DNA from: an uncultured Chitinophagaceae bacterium
GTDB lineage: Bacteria; Bacteroidota; Bacteroidia; Chitinophagales; Chitinophagaceae
DNA length: 20,180 nt
Direction of reading: 5' to 3'
Assembly (NCBI GenBank): GCA_946885665.1
Contig: CAMPGT010000038.1
Coordinates: forward strand, 1 to 20,180
In this document: positions 6,535-14,568 of the stretch, piece after piece
How the letters are laid out: each line of letters starts with the position of its first letter
How positions within the stretch are numbered: the first letter of the stretch is position 1
Notes under the pieces: model-generated
Told to the model about the DNA's origin: nothing
Databases searched by the model: none
The model's input: only the letters and a program-made list of their open reading frames with translations
Translations under genes and position numbers: made by a program

Positions 6535-8343
6535 CTATTGGGCTGTTGCCAGGCTCTTCTGTACTTTTTTCCTTTCTTCCTCCTGCAGGATAACTTTTCT
6601 GAGCCTGATCACCTTTGGCGTCACCTCAATGCACTCATCCTGCTGGATATATTCCATACATTCTTCCAGTGTCATCTGTATTTTCGGAGCGATCCTGGCC
6701 GCATCGTCGCTGCCGCTTGCGCGGTGATTGGTAAGTTTTTTCGCCTCCGTTGCATTTACTACCAGGTCGCCCGGCTTGATATGCTCGGCAATGATCTGGC
6801 CGGCATAAACATCCTCTCCCGGATCCACAAAAAACCTACCGCGATCCTGCAATTTATCAATCGAGTAACCGGTAGTTTTCTCCTGGTTCTTCGACAGCAG
6901 TACGCCGTTGTTCCTTCCGGGTATGTTTCCCTTCCATGGCTTGTATTCGGTGAAACGGTGTGCCATTACCGCCTCGCCTGCAGTATTGGTCAGCATCTGG
7001 CTCCTCAATCCTATCAACCCGCGCGATGGAATTTCAAATTCAAGGTGCTGCATTTCACCTTTGCTTTCCATCACCAGCATCTCGCCTTTGCGTTGCGTCA
7101 CCAGGTCTATTACTTTGCCGCTGAACTCCTGCGGCACATCTACCACCAGGTTTTCATAAGGCTCGCATTTCTTACCATTGATTTCTTTAACGATCACTGT
7201 AGGCTGGCCCACAGTCAACTCAAAACCCTCGCGGCGCATTGTTTCTATCAAAATGCCCAGGTGCAGAATGCCCCTTCCATACACCAGGAAGCTATCAGCA
7301 CTGTCCGAATCCTCAACACGAAGCGCCAGGTTCTTTTCGGTTTCTTTCATCAGCCTGTCGCGAAGGTGCCGGGAGGTAACGAATTTGCCGTCTCTTCCAA
7401 AGAATGGTGAGTTGTTGATGCCGAACATCATGCTCATGGTGGGCTCGTCCACACTGATCACCGGAAGCGCCTCTGGATTTTCGGGATCGGCGATGGTGTC
7501 GCCGATGTTGAATTCTTCAAGTCCCACAACGGCGCAGATATCGCCGGCAAAAACTTCGAACGCCTTCTTCTTTCCCATTCCCTCGAAGGTGTAAAGTTCA
7601 CGCACCTTCGACTTTTTGATCGTCCCGTCCGCCTGTACCAGCGCGATGTTTTGTCCTTCTTTGATGGACCCCCTGGCCACTTTTCCCACTGCTATCCTAC
7701 CAAGGAAAGAAGAGTAATCAAGCGACGTGATCTGAAGCTGAAGCGTACCTTCCGGCACTTTCGGTTCGGGAACATATTGAAGGATGGCGTCCAGCAACGG
7801 GGTAATGTCTTCTGTAGGTGTTAACGATGTATTCATCCAACCCTGCTTGGAAGAGCCATAGATGGTTGGAAAATCAAGTTGTTCTTCGGTGGCATCGAGG
7901 TTGAAAAAGAGTTCGAAAACCGCATCGTGCACCTCATCAGGGCGGCAGTTGGGTTTGTCGACCTTATTGATGACCACAATCGGCTTAAGTTGCAGGTGCA
8001 GCGCTTTCTGCAGCACGAAGCGGGTTTGCGGCATCGGCCCTTCGAAAGCGTCAACGAGTAATAAAACGCCATCGGCCATTTTTAAAACGCGTTCCACTTC
8101 TCCTCCGAAATCCGAGTGACCGGGAGTATCGATCACATTGATCTTGACGCCTTTGTATTCAACTGCAGCGTTCTTGCTAAAAATGGTTATCCCTCTTTCC
8201 CTCTCCAGGTCATTACTGTCCATGATGAGGTCACCAGTCTCCTGGTTTTCACGAAAAACCTTGGTAGTGTGCAGTATTTTGTCTACCAAGGTGGTCTTTC
8301 CGTGGTCAACGTGGGCAATGATGGCTATATTTCTTACGTTCAT
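6535..8343 (-). CDS. typA: Ribosome-associated translational GTPase TypA/BipA
   Basis: This 602-residue GTPase of the elongation-factor superfamily binds the ribosome under stress or cold and supports 50S assembly. Motifs counted from the chosen ATG at 8343 are AHVDHGKTT (10-18), RERGITI (48-54), DTPGH (72-76) and NKVDK (126-130). EF-G-like domains II, III and V follow, and the BipA-specific C-terminal domain contains GRNNGVLLS and the LTNHRAS motif. The upstream in-frame ATG at 8409 would add 22 residues with no family counterpart and would run across the promoter, so it was rejected. Length and domains are normal. It is divergent from the alpha/beta hydrolase gene and is followed by the small CSIC protein. 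Confidence 0.96.
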   Translation of the reverse strand: MNVRNIAIIAHVDHGKTTLVDKILHTTKVFRENQETGDLIMDSNDLERERGITIFSKNAAVEYKGVKINVIDTPGHSDFGGEVERVLKMADGVLLLVDAFEGPMPQTRFVLQKALHLQLKPIVVINKVDKPNCRPDEVHDAVFELFFNLDATEEQLDFPTIYGSSKQGWMNTSLTPTEDITPLLDAILQYVPEPKVPEGTLQLQITSLDYSSFLGRIAVGKVARGSIKEGQNIALVQADGTIKKSKVRELYTFEGMGKKKAFEVFAGDICAVVGLEEFNIGDTIADPENPEALPVISVDEPTMSMMFGINNSPFFGRDGKFVTSRHLRDRLMKETEKNLALRVEDSDSADSFLVYGRGILHLGILIETMRREGFELTVGQPTVIVKEINGKKCEPYENLVVDVPQEFSGKVIDLVTQRKGEMLVMESKGEMQHLEFEIPSRGLIGLRSQMLTNTAGEAVMAHRFTEYKPWKGNIPGRNNGVLLSKNQEKTTGYSIDKLQDRGRFFVDPGEDVYAGQIIAEHIKPGDLVVNATEAKKLTNHRASGSDDAARIAPKIQMTLEECMEYIQQDECIEVTPKVIRLRKVILQEEERKKVQKSLATAQ

Positions 8344-8360
8344 ATTCGATTTTCGAGGCG

Positions 8361-8391
8361 CAAAGGTACGCTTTCGCAGCGGTAGGACAAA
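8361..8391 (-). promoter_or_regulatory. Bacteroidota-type promoter of typA
   Basis: On the minus strand TTTG (8391-8388), 19 bases, then TACCTTTG (8368-8361) match the Bacteroidota sigma consensus TTTG-N19-TAnnTTTG exactly. The predicted start of transcription would give a leader of only about 10 bases before the ATG at 8343. Confidence 0.65.
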
Positions 8392-8409
8392 GGTTTTAAC
8401 TACATTCAC

Positions 8410-9426
8410 ATGATAAAGAAAACCAAAATGTTCAAACGGAAATGGTGGATCCTTATCCCTCTTCTCCTTATTATCCTGTACCTGCTTGGTCCGCGGCCCT
8501 CTACGCCGGTTTATAAAAAAGATCTTCCCCAGGTTCCGGCCGATTTGCAGCAGCTCGAATCATACATTCGTCTCAAAGAATCGGCCCATAAGCTGAAACC
8601 CGATAACGAAGCCAGGATCGTATGGGCAAACGACTCGGCAAAAGCTAAAACGGAATATGCCATACTTTATTTGCATGGATTTTCAGCTTCTCAGGCCGAA
8701 GGCGATCCCGTTCACCGAACCATTGCCCGCGAATTTGGATGCAACCTGTACCTGTCCAGGCTCGCCGCCCATGGGCTGGATACTACAGAGCAATTATTGA
8801 ACCTGACCGCCGAAAACTATTGGGAATCGGCGAGGGAGGCCTACGCGATTGCGTCGCAGTTGGGTAACAAGGTGATTATCATGGGCACATCCACCGGCGG
8901 CACACTGGCGCTGATGCTCGCCGCTGCCTACCCCGAAACCAATTCATTAGTGCTGATGTCGCCCAACATCGCCATTTTTGACGGGACCGCCTGGGTGCTC
9001 AACGATCCCTGGGGGTTGCAGATTGCCCGCCTGGTTACCGGGTCGAAATATATTTATTCGGAAGACACCAGGCCACTGGTTAAAAAATACTGGAGCTACG
9101 GCTACAGGATCGAAGCGGTGGTGCAACTGGAAGAGCTGCTTGAAACCGCAATGAACCCTGAATTGTTCCATGAGGTAAAGCAGCCCACCCTGATGTTATA
9201 TTATTATAAAGATGACGTTCACAAAGACAGCGTGGTGCAAATTGAGCCCATGAAAAAAATGTTCAGTGAGCTCGGCACTCCTCCCGATAAAAAACGTGCG
9301 GTCGCTATGCCAAACCCCGGCAATCACGTGATCGGCTCCTATATCAAGTCGCACGATGTGGAGGGCGTAACCCGGGAGATCGAAAAGTTTATGCAGGACG
9401 TACTCGGCCTGCGGCCCAAGGATTAG
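8410..9426 (+). CDS. Membrane-anchored alpha/beta hydrolase
   Basis: This 338-residue serine hydrolase has an N-terminal membrane anchor (residues 12-27, after a basic MIKKTKMFKRK). The catalytic set is visible. The oxyanion-hole region is LYLHGFSAS (87-94), the nucleophile is Ser161 in GTSTGG, the acid is Asp269 (or Asp268) in YYYKDDV, and the base is His306 in NPGNHV. This layout fits carboxylesterase or monoacylglycerol-lipase-like enzymes; the substrate is unknown. An alternative ATG at 8428 would keep the anchor. The gene is divergent from typA. Only 5 bp separate its stop from the lipid kinase gene, so the two are probably cotranscribed, which suggests lipid substrates by association. 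Confidence 0.85.
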   Translation: MIKKTKMFKRKWWILIPLLLIILYLLGPRPSTPVYKKDLPQVPADLQQLESYIRLKESAHKLKPDNEARIVWANDSAKAKTEYAILYLHGFSASQAEGDPVHRTIAREFGCNLYLSRLAAHGLDTTEQLLNLTAENYWESAREAYAIASQLGNKVIIMGTSTGGTLALMLAAAYPETNSLVLMSPNIAIFDGTAWVLNDPWGLQIARLVTGSKYIYSEDTRPLVKKYWSYGYRIEAVVQLEELLETAMNPELFHEVKQPTLMLYYYKDDVHKDSVVQIEPMKKMFSELGTPPDKKRAVAMPNPGNHVIGSYIKSHDVEGVTREIEKFMQDVLGLRPKD

Positions 9427-9431
9427 CGTGT

Positions 9432-10337
9432 ATGGAAAGAAAATTTATTTATTTAATTAATCCTATCTCGGGCATTAAAAAAAAGCCCGCCCTGTTTCAA
9501 ACAATAAAGGATGTCACAGAAGCCGCGGGTTTTCCATTCGAAATAATGGAAACGAGAAAGGACGGCAACTATAATTTTCTGCAGCAACTGATACACGACG
9601 AAAAAATTACCGACCTCATCATTTGCGGTGGCGACGGTTCAGTAAGCACCGTTACTGCGTGGCTGCTCCATACAGATGTGAACGTGGGCATCATCCCCAC
9701 CGGTTCCGGAAATGGCCTGGCACTTGCCGCCGGCATACCTTATTCCACCAAACGTTCACTCGACATCATCTTCAAAGGTTATTCGTCGTACATCGACGGT
9801 TTCATGATCAACGATAAATTTTCGTGCATGATGTGCGGCATCGGCAATGATGCCATGGTGGCGCATGAATTCGCAAACAAAAAAGTGCGTGGCCTGAAAA
9901 CATATCTGAAATTATCTGCCCTCAACTATTTCAAGAGCAAGCCTTATTCTTTTGCTGTTACCGCCAATGAGAAAGATATTTCCGTTAACGCATTCTTTGT
10001 AACTGTCGCCAATAGCAATCAATTTGGCAATAATATAACGATCGCTCCACGCGCAAGCCTGAATGATGGCCTGCTCGACTTCGTTATTGTAAAAAAAATG
10101 CACAAGCTCATGTTGCCCTTTGCATTATTGCGGCAGATATCGGGTATCAATGCCGTCACCGCGTTGCAGCATTACCGCAATAACAGCAACATCGTGTACT
10201 TCCAGGCTGCAGAAGCAGTGATTGAAAATTTAAGCGACGCACCCATCCACATCGATGGCGAGCCGGTCGCGTGCACACGAAGCATCCGGATAAAAATTGT
10301 TCCTAAGGCGTTCCGGCTATTACAGCCTTCGCCTTAG
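9432..10337 (+). CDS. Diacylglycerol kinase family lipid kinase (YegS/BmrU-like)
   Basis: This 301-residue lipid kinase of the DAGK catalytic-domain family transfers a phosphate from ATP to a lipid such as diacylglycerol or a related long-chain substrate. The nucleotide-binding GGDGS is at residues 66-70 and PTGSGNGLA at 89-97. The second half carries IGNDA (137-141), DGLLD (212-216) and HIDGE (273-277), all in the expected order. There is no membrane segment, which fits a soluble, membrane-peripheral enzyme like YegS. The last 35 bases overlap the 3' end of the convergent patatin gene, and both stop codons sit in one inverted repeat (10302-10338). The natural substrate cannot be told from sequence. 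Confidence 0.9.
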   Translation: MERKFIYLINPISGIKKKPALFQTIKDVTEAAGFPFEIMETRKDGNYNFLQQLIHDEKITDLIICGGDGSVSTVTAWLLHTDVNVGIIPTGSGNGLALAAGIPYSTKRSLDIIFKGYSSYIDGFMINDKFSCMMCGIGNDAMVAHEFANKKVRGLKTYLKLSALNYFKSKPYSFAVTANEKDISVNAFFVTVANSNQFGNNITIAPRASLNDGLLDFVIVKKMHKLMLPFALLRQISGINAVTALQHYRNNSNIVYFQAAEAVIENLSDAPIHIDGEPVACTRSIRIKIVPKAFRLLQPSP

Positions 10338-10338
10338 G
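10302..10338. repeat. Inverted repeat holding two convergent stop codons
   Basis: CCTAAGGCG (10302-10310) is exactly inverted as CGCCTTAGG (10330-10338), with an inner GGCT/AGCC pair around a 5-base loop. The TAG of the lipid kinase (10335-10337) and the complement of the TAG of the patatin gene (10303-10305) lie at mirror-image positions. It may act as a two-way terminator; on the minus strand a short T-rich stretch follows, while none follows on the + strand. Confidence 0.6.
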
Positions 10339-12564
10339 CGGTAAAGGAGCATCGACGAGTTTTGAAAATTCCTTGAAACATGCCTTGTTGTTGGCATTGT
10401 CGAGCGCTTCAAAAATGTTTCGCTTTTCCCTCTTTGTAAGATGAAAGTTGAGAGCAGCGCCGGCATCTTCCTTCTGCGGCACGTACTGGAAGCTGATGCG
10501 TTTGAAGTCATCACCCATTGACTCATGCATGAGGCTCATGAGGTCGTTCTGGTTATAATCCTGCATTTTATACCAGTTGAACTGCAGAAGAAGCAATGGC
10601 TTGGTGAACAGCTCGGTGATATTCGTTGATTCATACGGATGGTCCCACCCGCCTTTCACCCTGTCGCGGATGTGTATCAGCACAACGCCGGATGTGTTTT
10701 CATCTATCCACTCCCTGAATACCTGTATAAAGCGGACGGCCATTTCCTGTCCGTAGTTATCGCGAAGCCCCGCATCCATCACATCAATTACCGGTTTGCT
10801 CGGCAGCCACACGTTGGGCAGAACATACGGGAACGTAGCATTCATGCGAAGAGCGGTAAGCAGCCGCATATTCATGGGATCCTGTTTCTTAAACATCGCC
10901 CTGAAGTCTACGGCATCGGGATCGATGGGTTGTGCGAGGCTCGAATCGTGCGGTGGCCGCATCAGGAAGCTGACAGGCTGCGTGCTGATGATCATTTTTC
11001 GTCCGTCGCGGGTAATGACCGAATTGAAAAACATCAACGGTATTTTCGCGTCTCTTTCTTCCGGCTCGATATCCTTCAACTGCCTGTTTAGAAAGCCACG
11101 TGTGTTGAAGTCCAGCTTCTGCTCGAATGCGTAGCCCCTGTCTTTTACATATTCATAATCGCCCACACTGAATTTTTGGGCAGGTGCGGCAAGGTCCCTC
11201 GCCACAAAAGAAGTGAAAATGGAATTCAGCAGATCCTGCGAAATGTCTTCAACATATTTTCTGTCGCCGGGATCAACGCCTTTCTTTTTCCGGTTCACCA
11301 GTTCGCGATAATAGGAAGCCCCCAGCATGCCGCCGGAGGCGCCGGTGATCATGAATGTCCTGTCCATGAGATTGCCGCCGCAAACGCTGTCGAGGCGCTG
11401 CAGCACATTCATCGTGAAGGTTGCACTCCTGTTGCCACCGCCGCTGGTGGTGATGAGATAGAGATAGGGTCTTTCAGACTTTTGTTTTGCTTTCCATTTT
11501 TCGAGGATGGCGATCATGTTCTTTTTGTCGCGTTCCATATTCACTTCGCTGCTCAGCTCGAGTAACGTGGGTTGATCGTAGTGCGGGCGCTCATCAACAT
11601 TCGTATAATTTAAACCGTAGGCGCGGTTGCTTGGATCGATAATATTGTATTTGAACAGCAGGTTGAGAACGAGTACAAAAAGTATAAGGAACGGGATGCT
11701 CCAGTTTTGAAGAAAATAAGAGAAGGCGCCCGAGATGGCGATCAGGATCGCGAAAAACACCGTAATGCCGGCGGCGGCAGGCAACTGAAAATAGCGGCTG
11801 TCGAGCCAGAAACCAATAAATATCAGGAACAGGAAAGAGATAAATATGCACACCACCGCCGCAAGATGGTGACGGCTGAAAATCGTTTCAATGAATTCCC
11901 TGCTGTAATGCGTAACATCGCGCGTTTTTTTCACTTCAAACTTTGCATTGAGGTACCATTCCACTTTTATTACCCGGCTCTGGTAAATTTTTGTTTCGGA
12001 AGGTTTGTACAACTGCTTGAACAATTTTGGATTGGTCATTACTGGAGCGAGTGTGCGGATGATTGATTTATCGGCACGAAAAAAATAAAGAAAGGAGATA
12101 ATGATGAGGATGATCATGCCCAGCACGAAGCCGGCGATGGAAAGTGTAATGTCGCTGGCAGTCATCAACTCTTTTGTTCTTGCAAAAGTGATGGTCTCAA
12201 AGAAATAATAGAGGAGAAACAGTAAGGGTATGATAGAATTATTGATGCAATATTTGAGAAAAGGATTGGAGGTGGTTGCAAGAAATCGAAAATGACGGCT
12301 GAAAAGGATGAAGGTGGTAATGTTCCAGCTCATGATAAATACACCTATCGCCAATCCCATGATGGCGGCGCTTGCGGGACTAACCTCGCCCAGGTATTCG
12401 GGAGCGAGGAAAAGTGAGTCGGCACCATATGTGTTCATGAACGTTCCACCAACTGTGGTGAAGAGAATGACCCAGAATACAAGGAGCACCTGGAATCTTT
12501 TTAAATGCAGGAGCACCAGTTGTATGGGGAACGAATGATATAATCCTTTTATGAACGCTTTCAT
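10303..12564 (-). CDS. Polytopic patatin-like phospholipase
   Basis: This 753-residue protein has a membrane N-terminal half and a patatin-like lipase C-terminal half. Hydrophobic segments lie near residues 24-43, 66-88, 110-124, 140-162, 234-254, 262-283 and 288-305. The patatin part shows the oxyanion motif SGGGNRS (374-380), the nucleophile Ser410 in GASGG (408-412) and the dyad Asp597 in DAGLRDNYG (DAG instead of the usual DGG). Patatin enzymes hydrolyse acyl chains from glycerolipids with a Ser-Asp dyad. The catalytic domain should sit at the membrane surface; which side is not clear. It starts with ATG, 35 bp after heme A synthase, and overlaps the convergent lipid kinase by 35 bp. Confidence 0.85.
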   Translation of the reverse strand: MKAFIKGLYHSFPIQLVLLHLKRFQVLLVFWVILFTTVGGTFMNTYGADSLFLAPEYLGEVSPASAAIMGLAIGVFIMSWNITTFILFSRHFRFLATTSNPFLKYCINNSIIPLLFLLYYFFETITFARTKELMTASDITLSIAGFVLGMIILIIISFLYFFRADKSIIRTLAPVMTNPKLFKQLYKPSETKIYQSRVIKVEWYLNAKFEVKKTRDVTHYSREFIETIFSRHHLAAVVCIFISFLFLIFIGFWLDSRYFQLPAAAGITVFFAILIAISGAFSYFLQNWSIPFLILFVLVLNLLFKYNIIDPSNRAYGLNYTNVDERPHYDQPTLLELSSEVNMERDKKNMIAILEKWKAKQKSERPYLYLITTSGGGNRSATFTMNVLQRLDSVCGGNLMDRTFMITGASGGMLGASYYRELVNRKKKGVDPGDRKYVEDISQDLLNSIFTSFVARDLAAPAQKFSVGDYEYVKDRGYAFEQKLDFNTRGFLNRQLKDIEPEERDAKIPLMFFNSVITRDGRKMIISTQPVSFLMRPPHDSSLAQPIDPDAVDFRAMFKKQDPMNMRLLTALRMNATFPYVLPNVWLPSKPVIDVMDAGLRDNYGQEMAVRFIQVFREWIDENTSGVVLIHIRDRVKGGWDHPYESTNITELFTKPLLLLQFNWYKMQDYNQNDLMSLMHESMGDDFKRISFQYVPQKEDAGAALNFHLTKREKRNIFEALDNANNKACFKEFSKLVDAPLPPKAKAVIAGTP

Positions 12565-12599
12565 CGTTGAGCGCCTCTCCCGTAAAATAGCAAAAGTTA

Positions 12600-13649
12600 T
12601 TATCTTCTCCTAACAAGGTATAGGAGGCTGAACAGGCTAAGTGCGAATAACATGCCGGTAACCTGGTGCAACTGGGCCATCCATTCGAAAGTACCCCATT
12701 TGTTGGGCTGTATGCCCGGGCTGAATACCAATGAAGCCACGCCTAAAACGACCTGCGTGAGCACGAGTACGACCGGAATTCCTTTCAATCTGTTAAAATA
12801 TTTGGTTGAGGCCGGCAAACGGTACAGTTTAACGGAGAGAATAAGGGTAAGCACCAGGATCAGGTATGCCAGGTTGCGATGAACGAAGTGAATCGTAATC
12901 TTATTTTCGATAAAGTTGATGAGCCAGGGCGATGCGGCGAACAGTGAAGCGGGAGCAAAGGCGCCGTTAATATCGGGCCAGGTTGGCGCAGCCGCTGCTG
13001 CTTTGTGACCGGCCATCAGCGCGCCAAAGATGAGTTGCAGCGTGGTAAGAATGATAAGTGTTTGCGTAAAGGTGCGGAGCTTTGGCGCGGTTACCACCTG
13101 GTTTTTCGGAATGATGAGGACGAGGAAAAACCAGAAGGCGTAGGCGATGAGTCCCATGGCAAAAATGAAATGCAGGGCGAGTCTTGTTGGTTTCACGTAT
13201 ACGGCATCGCCGGTTAATCCGCTGGCCACCATTATCCATCCCACTGCTCCCTGCAGCGCACCCAGCAGGAACAGGGTGATCAGTGGTTGTATCATTTCGG
13301 TTTTGAGATACCTTCTGACAAGTAAATAAATGAACCCGATGATGAATACCACTCCTATCAGCCTTGCCCAAAACCTGTGGAGCCACTCCCAGAAGAAGAT
13401 GAATTTAAAATCGGCTAGTGTAAAACTGGTGTTGAGCAGTTGGTATTGCGGCGTTTGCTGGTATTTGTGGAATTCGGTGAGCCAGGCATTTTCGTTAAGC
13501 GGCGGTATTGTGCCGGTGATGACGTTCCATTCGGTAATGGACAGTCCGGAGCCTGTGAGGCGGGTCACTCCTCCAAGTACTACCTGGATGATGAGCATGA
13601 TGATTCCGATTCCTATCCAAATGGCAACGGGCCGGTATGAGCTTTTCAT
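12600..13649 (-). CDS. ctaA: Heme A synthase, Cox15/CtaA family
   Basis: This 349-residue integral membrane enzyme oxidises the C8 methyl group of heme O to give heme A for aa3-type cytochrome oxidases. It has eight predicted membrane helices in two four-helix halves. The heme-ligand histidines expected for the family are visible: His91 in EWLHRFWAR, His160 in LALHFIFAMG, His257 (with His254 near) in HFVHRNLAYL, and His328 in QLHQVTGM. GGVTRLTGSGLSITEW (26-41) is a strong family signature. The length and EWLHR form match the Cox15-like type without the Cys pair of Bacillus CtaA. The ATG at 13649 was chosen because the extension to 13703 reads through the 7-bp repeat array. Oxidase genes are not in this window. 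Confidence 0.94.
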   Translation of the reverse strand: MKSSYRPVAIWIGIGIIMLIIQVVLGGVTRLTGSGLSITEWNVITGTIPPLNENAWLTEFHKYQQTPQYQLLNTSFTLADFKFIFFWEWLHRFWARLIGVVFIIGFIYLLVRRYLKTEMIQPLITLFLLGALQGAVGWIMVASGLTGDAVYVKPTRLALHFIFAMGLIAYAFWFFLVLIIPKNQVVTAPKLRTFTQTLIILTTLQLIFGALMAGHKAAAAAPTWPDINGAFAPASLFAASPWLINFIENKITIHFVHRNLAYLILVLTLILSVKLYRLPASTKYFNRLKGIPVVLVLTQVVLGVASLVFSPGIQPNKWGTFEWMAQLHQVTGMLFALSLFSLLYLVRRR

Positions 13650-13657
13650 AATGGACG

Positions 13658-13665
13658 CAAAGGTA
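13658..13665 (-). promoter_or_regulatory. Possible -7 element of ctaA
   Basis: TACCTTTG on the minus strand matches the Bacteroidota -7 consensus, 8 bases before the ATG at 13649. The -33 position holds a poor match in the repeat array, so this is tentative. Confidence 0.3.
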
Positions 13666-13676
13666 AGGCGGGGAGG

Positions 13677-13732
13677 CGGGAGACGGCAATGGGCAATGGG
13701 CAATGGGCAAACGTGAGACGTGAGACGTGAGA
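13677..13732 (-). repeat. 7-bp repeat array B
   Basis: Read on the minus strand, eight units in register run from 13732 down: TCTCACG three times, TTTGCCC, ATTGCCC twice, ATTGCCG and TCTCCCG. Decaying units (CCTCCCC and GCCTTAC) continue to about 13663. It begins 15 bases after the rnhB stop codon, with an eight-base T run (13733-13740, + strand) between. No GC double hairpin accompanies it, unlike arrays A and C. Confidence 0.75.
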
Positions 13733-13747
13733 TTTTTTTTCTTCTAT

Positions 13748-14374
13748 TTAACCTCTTATATCCTCTTCGATTTCGGCTTCACTTTCAACCAAACAATCCA
13801 GTCCCCAGTTGAAGCTTCTCCTGTGATACGGCGACGGCCCGAACTGTGCGATGGCCTGCCGGTGCTCATAAGTACCATACCCTTTATTCGTTTTCCACTT
13901 GTACGAAGGATAAAATTCGTGAAGGTTTCTCATGTACTCATCCCTGTATGTTTTCGCAAGTATGCTGGCGGCAGCAATGGACGAATAGATTCCATCTCCT
14001 TTAATGATACATTCATGCGGTGTACGCCTGTATTTCGTAAAACGATTGCCGTCGATCAGCAGCAATTTTGGTCTTTTCTTCAACTTATCGAGCGCGAGGT
14101 GCATGGCTTTGAAGGAGGCCTTCAAAATGTTGATCCTGTCTATTTCCTCATGATCCACCCTGGCTACGCTGTAAGCCACCGCATTTTGCTCAATGAAGCT
14201 CCTGAGAATGTCCCTTGTTCCTTCCACCACCTGCTTCGAATCATTCAGCAAAGGATGATAAAAGTCGGGCGGAAGTATCACTGCTGCCGCAAACACCGGT
14301 CCTGCGAGGCATCCTCTTCCTGCCTCATCGCATCCCGCTTCGACCTTTACAGACTGGTGACTTATCTTAAGCAA
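13748..14374 (-). CDS. rnhB: Ribonuclease HII
   Basis: This 208-residue enzyme cleaves the RNA strand of RNA-DNA hybrids and removes single ribonucleotides from DNA. The catalytic residues are clear: Asp16 and Glu17 in GCDEAGRG, Asp108 in LLIDGN and Asp127 in IKGDGIYSSIAAASI. The C-terminal YGTYEHRQAIAQFGPSPYHR is typical. The start is taken as a TTG at 14374, directly preceded by an in-frame TAA. No ATG is available before residue 91, and starting here gives the usual length of lead before the EAGCDEAGRG block. An unusual start codon may lower expression. It lies between the interrupted GNAT gene and ctaA. Confidence 0.92.
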   Translation of the reverse strand: MLKISHQSVKVEAGCDEAGRGCLAGPVFAAAVILPPDFYHPLLNDSKQVVEGTRDILRSFIEQNAVAYSVARVDHEEIDRINILKASFKAMHLALDKLKKRPKLLLIDGNRFTKYRRTPHECIIKGDGIYSSIAAASILAKTYRDEYMRNLHEFYPSYKWKTNKGYGTYEHRQAIAQFGPSPYHRRSFNWGLDCLVESEAEIEEDIRG

Positions 14375-14473
14375 TTAGACTTTTTTTCAAAAGTAGAGAA
14401 TGAAGGTTTTCTTTTAATTGGAGAAAGTGGTTTTTATAAAGACAAGTTATACACATTAAAAAGATCGGCAATT

Positions 14474-14568
14474 GGTCCACCCCCGGCGCTTCGCGCCACC
14501 CCCGCCAGCGGGGGAAATTTCGCACCTCTCACGTTTCACCTTTCACCTCTCACGTCTCACCTTTCACG
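14474..14568. repeat. Composite repeat C: double GC hairpin plus 7-bp array
   Basis: This is the same design as repeat A. GGTCCACCCCC (14474-14484) is followed by hairpin 1 with arms GGCGC/GCGCC around TTC (14485-14497). Hairpin 2 (14499-14514) is identical to that of A, then AAATTT. Seven 7-bp units run from 14520 to 14568: TCGCACC, TCTCACG, TTTCACC twice, TCTCACG, TCTCACC and TTTCACG. The last unit touches the stop codon of the GNAT reading frame (14569-14571). The first stem differs in sequence from that of A but keeps pairing. Confidence 0.8.

Noticed and set aside
6538..7410. A 290-codon + strand open frame opposite typA.
   Set aside because: It is antisense to a well-defined typA with full domain structure, and its composition (rich in His, Gln, Phe, Leu) is that of a complementary frame.
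8344..8409. N-terminal extension of TypA by 22 residues from an ATG at 8409.
   Set aside because: The extension runs through an exact Bacteroidota promoter, and TypA proteins normally begin just before the IAIIAHVDHGKT block, as from the ATG at 8343.
10639..11565. Open frames of 110-150 codons on the + strand opposite the patatin gene.
   Set aside because: They are complements of the patatin domain, which carries the Ser-Asp dyad motifs in order; none shows a family motif.
12600..13703. Heme A synthase starting at 13703.
   Set aside because: The extra 18 residues are encoded by the 7-bp repeat array and have no relation to the family; the ATG at 13649 directly precedes the first membrane helix.
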